From Carideicomes alvinocaridis (GTDB taxonomy: Bacteria; Pseudomonadota; Alphaproteobacteria; Rhodobacterales; Rhodobacteraceae): a stretch of 64,000 nucleotides of DNA. Each line of letters opens with the position of its first letter. Position 1 is the stretch's first letter. The notes under the pieces are model-generated. The model was given only the letters and a program-made list of their open reading frames with translations. It did no database searches and had not been told where the DNA came from. The DNA is taken from assembly GCA_005473895.2 (NCBI GenBank), contig SRJI02000001.1, forward strand, positions 248,001-312,000, given 5' to 3'. Of the stretch, positions 17,107 to 24,743 are shown piece after piece. The position numbers were made by a program, and so were the translations under genes.

Positions 17107-17347
17107 CTATGGATTTCAAAAAACTAGTAACTCTACACCAAACCGGCGCAGTCATGAGGTCCGGAGAATATTGGCCCCGAGAGACCGCTTCCGAGCCCGC
17201 TCGCGCCGGTGCCAGTGCTGAGCCCCTCCCGCATAACCCTCGAATACAACGAGAAAATCCGGCCGCGGCCGGATCGGGAGAACGCTTTCGCAGGGGCAAG
17301 TGGCGGAGCAGAGGGGATTCGAAACAACACGACGGCGTACCTGGTCC
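17107..17347. other. Intergenic junction between R-M operon and phage cassette
   Basis: No gene is seen in these 241 bases. They contain a perfect 18-bp palindrome at 17257-17274 (centre GGCCGCGGCC) and, 27 bases further on, a tRNA-Ser-like 3' end. The terminase gene ends at 17348. The layout looks like a junction between two mobile elements. Confidence 0.5.
17301..17323 (-). other. tRNA-Ser-like 3' end, candidate attachment-site remnant
   Basis: Read on the minus strand this is a T-loop (TTCGAAT), half a T-stem, an acceptor strand and G-CCA, with no tRNA body beyond it. Without gaps it matches 18 of 23 bases of the 3' end of the tRNA-Ser gene at 23822-23844: eight identical bases at the CCA side, ten identical from the T-stem into the T-loop, and all five differences between them in the acceptor strand. 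It may come from integration at another tRNA-Ser gene. Confidence 0.45.
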
Positions 17348-18802
17348 CTACTCTCGCCTTCGCTCACCCCGACGCCGTCCGGTGACCGGGTCCGTATCCA
17401 GGTAGCTTCCTTGTCGCCGCCGCATGAGCGCTGCGAACTGTGTCAGAGCATCCACCTGATCGTCGTGCGTCGCGTTCGGGAACTGCAGCAGCTCTCGCCG
17501 GAAGGTATCGTACCACGGCTGATCGGTCGGGATGACAATCTGGCCGGACCTGATCCAATCTGTCTGGCCCACGAAACGCTCCACCTTCCCGTCCGTCGGC
17601 TTGACGCCGGAGTAGGTCCTGCTCTCCTGTCGGCGCAGCTCTTGCAATGCGGGCGCCCCTAGTGCTGAGTTCTCGATCAAAACCTTGTCGGCCCGCCAGC
17701 GCTGCCTCGTGGCCCTTATCCGGTCAAGCAGCTCGGGATATTTCAGGCGCTCGCGCACCACATCCATCAGATACCAGCGCTCTTCCTCTTCGTGCCAACC
17801 GAAGGTGAGGCCCACGGAATAGTCGCTTCGCGGGCCATCGTTGACGGCCGTGTCCCAGCTTTGTGCAAAGCGCACGAAATGACGCATCTCGGGAACAGCA
17901 TCGACGAGATGCAGGTCGTCCATCGACAAGTACTGGCTTTCGCCGGGCGCCGGATCCTGTTGGTACTGCGCTTGGAAAGCGTAATTGCCGATCTCCTTGC
18001 GAATTTCTTCTAAGACGAAACGCGGCTCCCGATCCGGGCTCAAGACATCGCCGACCTCACGGATCCACGGCCGTCGGTAGAGCGGAATCTCTTGCCGGAT
18101 CTCCGCAATCGAAGGCAGGCAGAGGTGGTGGAACGTGCCTTTCTCGAGCAGGTAGACGGCGAAGTCGTCCTGGTGCAGTCGTTGCTGGATCGAAACGATC
18201 CGCGCCTCGGCCTTGTTGTCGAGGCGTGAGTAGAGCGATTGGTCGAAGAAGGTGCGCGCCTGCTCACGGATCACCTCCGACTGCATGTCGGACGCCTTCG
18301 CGAGATCGTCGATAATGATCACGTCGGCGCCGAAACCGGTGACGGAACCGCCGAGGGAGGCGGCCTGGCGGCCGCCTCCTTTCGTAGTCTTCATGTGCTC
18401 GATCCGGTTGTGTTTCGGGTCGATCCGCATGGCGAACAGGCGCTTGTAGAAGGGACTTTCAACCAGCCGGCGGAAGAGGCCGCCGTGCTCACGCGCGAGG
18501 TCCCCGCCGTAGCTCACCACCATCACCTTCTTCTCGGGGAAGTGTCCGAGAAAGAAGGCTGGGAAGAGAACCGAGCCACAAACGGACTTCAGGTGCCGTG
18601 GTGCGATCGAGATCATGAGCCGTGGCGAACGACCGTTAGCGACCTCCTGCAGCGCGTGACACATCGCCTCCAGGTACGGCGCCTTCTGCAGTGGGCGCCC
18701 TGGAAACAGGACCTCGAACGCGCCAATCAAGAAGAGGTAGAGATTGTGACGCTGAAGAGCCTCCATCTGCGGCTTCGTCAATGGCGTTCCGTCATCCGCC
18801 AT
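17348..18802 (-). CDS. terL: Phage large terminase subunit
   Basis: A 484-residue DNA-packaging ATPase/nuclease. The N-terminal ATPase carries APRHLKS as the Walker A-like segment (near residues 65-71) and VIIIDDLAKASD as Walker B. The C-terminal nuclease has SWDTAVNDGPRSDYSVG, VLIENSALGAPAL and a final HDDQVDALTQF, all typical of TerL. The ATG at 18802 was chosen because it overlaps the upstream gene by 11 bases and the family start (MADDGTPLTKPQ) follows it; the longer frame to 18931 is an artefact. No portal, capsid or protease gene follows, so the packaging cassette is cut off at the junction near 17.3 kb. Confidence 0.85.
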   Translation of the reverse strand: MADDGTPLTKPQMEALQRHNLYLFLIGAFEVLFPGRPLQKAPYLEAMCHALQEVANGRSPRLMISIAPRHLKSVCGSVLFPAFFLGHFPEKKVMVVSYGGDLAREHGGLFRRLVESPFYKRLFAMRIDPKHNRIEHMKTTKGGGRQAASLGGSVTGFGADVIIIDDLAKASDMQSEVIREQARTFFDQSLYSRLDNKAEARIVSIQQRLHQDDFAVYLLEKGTFHHLCLPSIAEIRQEIPLYRRPWIREVGDVLSPDREPRFVLEEIRKEIGNYAFQAQYQQDPAPGESQYLSMDDLHLVDAVPEMRHFVRFAQSWDTAVNDGPRSDYSVGLTFGWHEEEERWYLMDVVRERLKYPELLDRIRATRQRWRADKVLIENSALGAPALQELRRQESRTYSGVKPTDGKVERFVGQTDWIRSGQIVIPTDQPWYDTFRRELLQFPNATHDDQVDALTQFAALMRRRQGSYLDTDPVTGRRRGERRRE

Positions 18803-19241
18803 CGTCACCCTCCATCTGCGCCTCGAGGAAAAGCTCGGAGGCTGAAACGCCCATGATCCCTGCGAAGGCCGCGAGGATCGGGCCGTCATCCCGTGCGTTC
18901 TCGGCCTGCTCGGCATCTGCGACGGCAGCATCCCGCTCCATCTGCTCCTGCACGAGCGGCAGAAGCTTCAGGATGCGGTCGCCCGACCGGGAGTTCCCCG
19001 TGAGGGCCTCCTTGATCTCGCGCAAGAAGAACGCCTCGATCGCAGTGATCCGTTTGCGCTGACCATCCTCCGTAATCGTGACCTTCCGATACAATATGTC
19101 GCGCAGTATGGTACCGGCATTCTTGACACCACGGGGACGTCCCCGAGGGTTACCCGACCGGCCCTTGCGAAACCGTGTGTGGCGCGGCGGCTTGCCATAC
19201 CCCACCTCGTATCCACGGTCGTCGTCGTCATGCCTCTCCAT
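18792..19241 (-). CDS. DUF5681 domain protein (phage-associated)
   Basis: A 149-residue protein with the basic N-terminal motif YGKPPRHTRFRKGRSGNPRGR that marks DUF5681, followed by a helical acidic half. Such proteins commonly sit directly before large terminases in alphaproteobacterial prophages and may act as small-terminase-like DNA-binding partners, though that role is not established. The ATG at 19241 lies inside the end of the methyltransferase gene (14-base overlap), and its own end overlaps the terminase start, so the three genes form one operon. Confidence 0.7.
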   Translation of the reverse strand: MERHDDDDRGYEVGYGKPPRHTRFRKGRSGNPRGRPRGVKNAGTILRDILYRKVTITEDGQRKRITAIEAFFLREIKEALTGNSRSGDRILKLLPLVQEQMERDAAVADAEQAENARDDGPILAAFAGIMGVSASELFLEAQMEGDDGG

Positions 19242-20658
19242 GATCAGCCTCCCCTGTTGCGCGGTGGTTAGCGCCGATTGCGGCACGTCCGGCGAAGGTC
19301 TCCCCGCTAGAAACGTGGACAGCATCCTCGCCGCTCAGCTTCTGCCAACGGCGTATGGCGACATCGACGTAGAGCGGATCGAGCTCGATTAGCCTGGCCC
19401 GGCGTGCCGTCTTTTCAGCAGCCAGGAGCGTAGAGCCGGACCCGCCGAACGGGTCGAGCACGATATCGCCCCGGTGAGTCACGTCCTTGATGGCGTCCGC
19501 GACCAGCGCCGTCGGCTTCACCGTCGGGTGATCGGCAAGATCAGCGGTCCGCGACCGACCGAACGTGTTCACGCCAGCGTAGTCCCAGACATTGGTGCGG
19601 TAGCGGCCGTGGCGGCCGAGTTCCACGTTGTTCACGTGGGCCGCGCGTCCTTGCTTGAAGATGCAGACGAGCTCGTGCTTGGAGCGGTAAAGGCTGCCCA
19701 TCCCGCCATTGGTCTTGTTCCAGACGCAGAAATTGAGGAGCTGCAACTCCTCCGTCCGACCAGCCTCGATTAGGTCGGAAATGTGGCGCCAGTCCATGCA
19801 GACCATGGTGATCGCTCCATCGACAACAACAGCTCGAGACAGCCCTAGGGCGGTGCCGAGGAAAGCGCGGAATTCTGAGGTGCTCATCTCACCCACGCCC
19901 ATCGCGAATTCCCGATGGCCACCACCATCGCCAGTTCGGACGTGACCGGCGATCGGCACATTATAGGGCGGGTCAGTGAAGACCATCTGCGCGACCTCGT
20001 CCTTCAGAAGATGTCGGTAGCTTGCCTCTTCCAGAGCAGAGCCGCAGAAGATGCGGTGCTCTCCCAATTGCCAGATATCTCCGGGTCGGCAAACGGCCAA
20101 CGCATCGTGCTCCGGCATCTCCACGCGTTCCGGAGCTTCTTCGGAGGCGTTGTCACCAACGCTATCGATGATGATATCGAGCTCCGCGGTTCCGAACCCG
20201 GTGAGCGAAAGGTCGAAACCCAGCGAGCCGTCCAACTCCAGCTGCGAGAGGTCGATGATCTCCAGCCGCAGGAACTCCTCATCCCAGCACGATAGCTCGG
20301 CAATGCGGTTGTCGGCGATCCGGTAGGCGCGGATTTGGCTTTCTGACAGGTGACGCACGCGAAGGACGGGCGCGATCTTCAGCTTGAGTCGCTGAGCCGC
20401 GGCGTAGCGCCCATGGCCCGCAACGATCACCCCTTGGTCGTCGACGACGATCGGGTTCACGAAGCCGAATTCCTGAATGGCCTTAGCCAGGAGGTCGATC
20501 TGCCGATCGCTATGGCGTCGAGTGTTGCGGCTGTAGGGCTTCAACTCGTCAAGCGGCATCTGTTCCAGCGCAGGATGGTCGGGCTGTTTGTTCTGGTGCC
20601 GCGGCGGTCGCTGCCGCACTTGGTCGGAGAAATCTGGAGAAGGTCTGGACGTCATCAA
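19228..20658 (-). CDS. ParB-like domain fused to beta-class DNA methyltransferase
   Basis: A 476-residue phage-type modification enzyme. Residues 30-120 form a ParB/sulfiredoxin-like domain (LKPYSRNTRRHSDRQI, VAGHGRYAAAQRL). The C-terminal half is an N4/N6 DNA methyltransferase with motif IV TDPPYN before the SAM-binding motif DPFGGSGST, the beta-class order. ATG 20658 is preceded by GGGAGG at good spacing. It heads the operon with DUF5681 and terminase. In phages this architecture modifies viral DNA against host restriction; the sequence target is unknown. It could be adenine- or N4-cytosine-specific: DPPY fits either. Confidence 0.82.
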   Translation of the reverse strand: MMTSRPSPDFSDQVRQRPPRHQNKQPDHPALEQMPLDELKPYSRNTRRHSDRQIDLLAKAIQEFGFVNPIVVDDQGVIVAGHGRYAAAQRLKLKIAPVLRVRHLSESQIRAYRIADNRIAELSCWDEEFLRLEIIDLSQLELDGSLGFDLSLTGFGTAELDIIIDSVGDNASEEAPERVEMPEHDALAVCRPGDIWQLGEHRIFCGSALEEASYRHLLKDEVAQMVFTDPPYNVPIAGHVRTGDGGGHREFAMGVGEMSTSEFRAFLGTALGLSRAVVVDGAITMVCMDWRHISDLIEAGRTEELQLLNFCVWNKTNGGMGSLYRSKHELVCIFKQGRAAHVNNVELGRHGRYRTNVWDYAGVNTFGRSRTADLADHPTVKPTALVADAIKDVTHRGDIVLDPFGGSGSTLLAAEKTARRARLIELDPLYVDVAIRRWQKLSGEDAVHVSSGETFAGRAAIGANHRATGEADHGEA

Positions 20659-21145
20659 CGCCTCCCAAAGTTGAGCTCTTTTGAGAGCCTAGGTTCTGTT
20701 GGATAGGAGGCACTGGGCGAAGCAGACAGAAGCAACACCCCGGACCCACGATCCGGTTCAGTTGCCCCTAGGCTGCTCATTTCGACCTGAAAGCGTGCGC
20801 CGTGACGGACGTCAGCTTTTGATCTCCGAGATCGACGGTGCTTTTAGCCGTCGTCTGCCACGCGGGCGGTAGCAGCATTTTGGTACCAGACGGACAAAAC
20901 GTCGTCAATCGCAAAAACAATACAAATCACTGAGTTTGTTGACAAATAATCATGGCAAAGGTACCGCGCCACGGTTGCCGACTGAACCTTCAGTAAGACG
21001 TAGGCGCCACCGCATCCGCCACAATTTCCCGCTGGACTTCACCGGCACAGGAAGCATTCGTGGTGCCACGCCCGGAAGAGAGTTCGGGCTTCTCCCGGTA
21101 GCAGGCCCGGCACTCCCGCCGCGCCTGAATCGGAGGGAGTATCCC
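20659..21145. other. Long intergenic region between phage cassette and recombinase module
   Basis: No gene is supported in these 487 bases, which separate two divergent operons and should hold both promoters. A perfect TTGACA lies at 20939-20944, but the sequence 17 bases later (TACCGC) is a poor -10. The stretch around 20890-20955 is noticeably AT-richer than its surroundings. No tRNA, repeat array or terminator was recognised. Confidence 0.5.
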
Positions 21146-21373
21146 ATGACGAAGACGACAAAGACCAAGGCGGCGCGCGTGGAAGACCTGCTGCGCAAGC
21201 CCGGCGGCGCCACGATCGACGCGCTCTGCAAGGCGACGGGCTGGCAGAGCCATTCGGTTCGCGCGGCGCTGACAGCGTTGCGCAAGAAGGGCCACGTCAT
21301 TGAGCGGCAGCCCGGCGATGCGGGACAGCCGACGATCTACCGGATCCCCGGAGGCGAGGCGGCAGAGACATGA
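21146..21373 (+). CDS. DUF3489 domain protein
   Basis: A 75-residue protein with a winged-helix-like pattern: RVEDLLRKPGGATIDAL, then TGWQSHSVRAALTALRKKGH. The DUF3489 family is known almost only from the trio with DUF2924 and a serine recombinase, as here. The ATG at 21146 has AGGGAG upstream; the open frame extends to 20936 without a good start. The stop overlaps the next start by ATGA. It probably binds DNA and regulates or assists the recombinase; no function is established. Confidence 0.8.
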   Translation: MTKTTKTKAARVEDLLRKPGGATIDALCKATGWQSHSVRAALTALRKKGHVIERQPGDAGQPTIYRIPGGEAAET

Positions 21374-21786
21374 GCCGCACGGTCCGCACCACTGACCTAG
21401 AAACCATGGACCGAGCGGCGCTCATGGCGCTCTGGTCCGAGACCTTCGGCACTCCGGTGCCGAAGGGGCTTAGCCAGCCGTTCTTGCGGCGCTTCCTCGC
21501 CTTTGAACTCCAATCCCGCCGCCACGGCGGGTTGCCTACGCGCCTGAAGGCGCAACTGGCAGCACGGCAGTCGGGTAAACTCAAGACGCCCGCGCCTCTC
21601 GTAAAGCCGGGCGGGCGGCTGCTGCGAGAATGGAATGGCGTCACCCATGTCGTTGACGTAATCGCGGAGGGCTATCTCTGGCAGGGTCAACGCTACCGCT
21701 CCCTGTCCGCCATCGCCCGCGCCATCACCGGGGCCCGCTGGTCCGGGCCTCGCTTTTTCGGGCTGAAGGGAAAAGCGTCAACATGA
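21370..21786 (+). CDS. DUF2924 domain protein
   Basis: A 138-residue basic protein with the DUF2924 pattern: LMALWSETFGTPVPKGLSQP near the N-terminus, RRFLAFELQ, then LLREWNGVTHVVDV and a C-terminal WQGQRYRSLSAIARAITG. It overlaps both neighbours by ATGA, so the three genes of the module are translationally coupled. DUF2924 proteins accompany serine recombinases in alphaproteobacterial mobile elements and are thought to be accessory DNA-binding factors; the exact role is unknown. Confidence 0.8.
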   Translation: MSRTVRTTDLETMDRAALMALWSETFGTPVPKGLSQPFLRRFLAFELQSRRHGGLPTRLKAQLAARQSGKLKTPAPLVKPGGRLLREWNGVTHVVDVIAEGYLWQGQRYRSLSAIARAITGARWSGPRFFGLKGKAST

Positions 21787-23459
21787 GCAGCCGCCGCACC
21801 ATTCGCTGCGCCATCTATACCCGGAAGTCTTCCGAGGAGGGCCTCGACCAGGAGTTCAGCTCGCTCGACGCGCAACATGAAGCCTGCGCTGCCTATATCG
21901 CGAGCCAGCGTCACGAGGGCTGGAAACTGCTGCCGGACCGTTACGACGATGGTGGGATTTCCGGCGGCACGCTGGAGCGCCCTGCCCTCCAGCGCCTCCT
22001 GCAGGATATCAAGACGGGCGGCATCGAGATGGTCGTCGTCTACAAGATCGACAGGCTCACCCGCTCGCTCGCAGACTTCGCACGTCTTGTCGAAACGCTG
22101 GAAACGGCCGGCTGCTCATTCGTTTCGGTGACACAGGCCTTCAACACGTCCTCGTCGATGGGTCGCCTCACGCTTAACGTGCTGCTCTCCTTCGCCCAGT
22201 TCGAGCGCGAGGTCACGGCCGAGCGGATCCGGGACAAGCTCGCCGCCTCGAAAAGGAAGGGCCTCTGGATGGGGGGCAACCTGCCTCTCGGCTATGACCG
22301 ACATCCCGACCCGCAGCGCCAGGAACTCGTGCCGAACGAGGCCGAAGCGAAGGTGGTAGGCACGCTATTCGATCTCTACGACCGATTGGGATGCCTCAAA
22401 AGGGTGGCGGAGGAGGCGGGCCGCCTTGAACTGCGTTCTAAGTACCGGGTCTCCGCTGCTGGCAATGCGAGCGGCGGCGGTCCGCTCAGCCGGGGCCAAA
22501 TCCATCACATTCTGCGAAACCCGGTCTACATCGGTCGCATACGGCACAAGGAAAAGAGCTGGCCAGGTCAGCACGCTGCCATCGTCGAAGACGCTATCTA
22601 TGAGCGGGTGCAACAGAAACTGAAGTTTGCCAGTGCCCGACTACGCGGCAAGTCTGCCGCAACATCGCGATCCGGCGACGCCAGTTCTCCCCTAGCCGGC
22701 AAGCTGCGGGATGAGACCGGCGACCGGCTGACGCCGACGCATACGACGCGCCGGGGACGTCGCTTGCGCTACTACACATCGCACCGGCTCATTGCCGGAG
22801 GGCGGGACCCAAGCGGATGGCGGTTGCCGGCGCCCGCACTTGAGACGGCAGTGACCGCCATCGTGGCCGACCACATCACACAATCCGCGCAAGAGCACCG
22901 TCTGCTCGACCACCCCGACGCGGCCACCGCAGATGTCGCGCGCAGCGTGGCGGTCACCTTGGCGACCCGGGTACCAAGGGAGCAGGCGCTCCTCCGAGAC
23001 CTGGTTGCGTCCGGCACAATCAGCAGGTCGCTCATTCGACTCGAGATTGATCAAGATGCCCTCGCAGGAGCACTGGACGTCCAGCCGAAGGATCTATCCG
23101 AAGCCGCACTTGCTATTGCTGCACCCTTCTCGCTCCGGCGCCGCGGTGTGGAAGCGCGCCTCGTGGCGGGCGATCGGCAGCCCGCGCCGGACGACGCGCT
23201 CGTGGCATTGCTGGCGCGGGCCCATGGCTGGGCCGAGGAACTCCGCGCGGGCACGCCCCTCTCCATTCTGGCGCAACGCGAAAACGTCTCCGATGCATTC
23301 CTGCGCACGCGCATTCAACCCGCCTTCCTCTCGCCGCGCATCCAGGCGGCCATCCTCGCTGGAACGCAGCCGCCGGAACTGACGGTCAAAGCACTGGCGA
23401 AGAACTTGCCGCTCGATTGGAGCGACCAAGAGCAGGAGCTCGGCTTTTCCGCCAGCTGA
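21783..23459 (+). CDS. Large serine recombinase
   Basis: A 558-residue site-specific recombinase. The resolvase domain spans roughly 1-150 with catalytic Ser16 in IYTRKSS, DDGGISGG, YKIDRLTRS and the QFEREVTAERIRDK helix. A recombinase domain (GNLPLGYDRHPD...ILRNPVYIGRI) and a zinc-ribbon-like region lacking most cysteines follow. The C-terminal 100 residues are a helix-turn-helix-like domain (DDALVALLARAHGWAEEL to KNLPLDW) that exists as a separate gene at 13799-14239. All catalytic elements are present, so it should be active. It lies next to a repeat-rich tract and a tRNA-Ser gene, where its attachment site is expected. Confidence 0.9.
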   Translation: MSSRRTIRCAIYTRKSSEEGLDQEFSSLDAQHEACAAYIASQRHEGWKLLPDRYDDGGISGGTLERPALQRLLQDIKTGGIEMVVVYKIDRLTRSLADFARLVETLETAGCSFVSVTQAFNTSSSMGRLTLNVLLSFAQFEREVTAERIRDKLAASKRKGLWMGGNLPLGYDRHPDPQRQELVPNEAEAKVVGTLFDLYDRLGCLKRVAEEAGRLELRSKYRVSAAGNASGGGPLSRGQIHHILRNPVYIGRIRHKEKSWPGQHAAIVEDAIYERVQQKLKFASARLRGKSAATSRSGDASSPLAGKLRDETGDRLTPTHTTRRGRRLRYYTSHRLIAGGRDPSGWRLPAPALETAVTAIVADHITQSAQEHRLLDHPDAATADVARSVAVTLATRVPREQALLRDLVASGTISRSLIRLEIDQDALAGALDVQPKDLSEAALAIAAPFSLRRRGVEARLVAGDRQPAPDDALVALLARAHGWAEELRAGTPLSILAQRENVSDAFLRTRIQPAFLSPRIQAAILAGTQPPELTVKALAKNLPLDWSDQEQELGFSAS

Positions 23460-23911
<452 letters not shown>

Positions 23912-24005
23912 GTGACGGCGTCTTTAGCCTTGATGCACCGCCAAACGCAAGGGGCGGAACGGCATAGAATGCGCCAGAATCGCGGGTTTTTCGCTTCACC
24001 GTGGG

Positions 24006-24734
24006 CTAGCCGTCCAGATGCAGGTGAACCCGGCGGTTCTGGCGGCCCTTCTTCTCCACCTTGCCGAGGCGCAGCGCCCCGATCTCGCCGGTGCGGGCGA
24101 CATGCGTGCCGCCGCAGGGCTGCAGATCGACCTGCCCGGCCCCTTCGCCGATGCGGACCAGCCGGATCCGGCCGGCGCCGCGGGGCGGGGCCACGGACAT
24201 GGTCTTCACCAGGCCGGGATTGGCGTCGAGCTCGGCCTCGGAGATCCAGTCCTCGGTCACCGGCAGGTCCGCCGCCACCAGCTCCGCCAGCCGCGCGTCG
24301 AGCGCCGCCTTGTCCTCGGGTGCCTCGGGCATGTCGAAATCCAGCCGCCCCTTCTCGGCCGTGATCGCGCCGCCGGTCACCGGCAGGGGGATCACCACCG
24401 ACAGCAGGTGCAGCGCCGTGTGGACGCGCATGTGGCGGTGGCGGCGATCCCAGTCGAGCCGCTGGGTCACCTCCGCCCCGACCGGCGGCAGCGACTGGGT
24501 CTCGCCCTCGCCGGCGGGGATCAGGGCCACCTGCCCCGGCTCTGCCTTCAGGGCGGTGGCGATGGAGAGGCTGCCCTCGTCCCACGTCACCTCGCCGGAA
24601 TCGCCCGGCTGGCCGCCGCCGGTCGGGTAGAAGATCGTCCGGTCGAGCACGATGCCGCCCTCCGCCGTGTGGGCCAGCACCCTGCCCGTCGCCTCGCGCA
24701 GGTAGGGGTCGTCGCGGAACAGAAGCTCGGTCAT
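24006..24734 (-). CDS. Alanyl-tRNA editing protein (AlaX-type hydrolase)
   Basis: A 242-residue stand-alone trans-editing enzyme that hydrolyses mischarged Ser- or Gly-tRNA(Ala), homologous to the editing domain of alanyl-tRNA synthetase. The two zinc-binding motifs are present: H105-TAL-H109 and C207-GGT-H211, with GGGQPGDSG at 39-47 upstream. The length suits AlaX-M. It ends the minus-strand gene run, 9 bases after the mechanosensitive-channel gene. A hydrolase of another aminoacyl-tRNA is possible but less likely. Confidence 0.88.
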   Translation of the reverse strand: MTELLFRDDPYLREATGRVLAHTAEGGIVLDRTIFYPTGGGQPGDSGEVTWDEGSLSIATALKAEPGQVALIPAGEGETQSLPPVGAEVTQRLDWDRRHRHMRVHTALHLLSVVIPLPVTGGAITAEKGRLDFDMPEAPEDKAALDARLAELVAADLPVTEDWISEAELDANPGLVKTMSVAPPRGAGRIRLVRIGEGAGQVDLQPCGGTHVARTGEIGALRLGKVEKKGRQNRRVHLHLDG

Positions 24735-24743
24735 GCGGTCCTC

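Noticed and set aside
17301-17323. A second complete tRNA gene
   Set aside because: Only the T-arm, acceptor strand and CCA are present; no anticodon arm or D-arm lies beyond.
20939-20967. Promoter for the DUF3489 operon
   Set aside because: TTGACA is perfect but no acceptable -10 box follows at 16-18 bases, and it lies 180 bases from the start codon.
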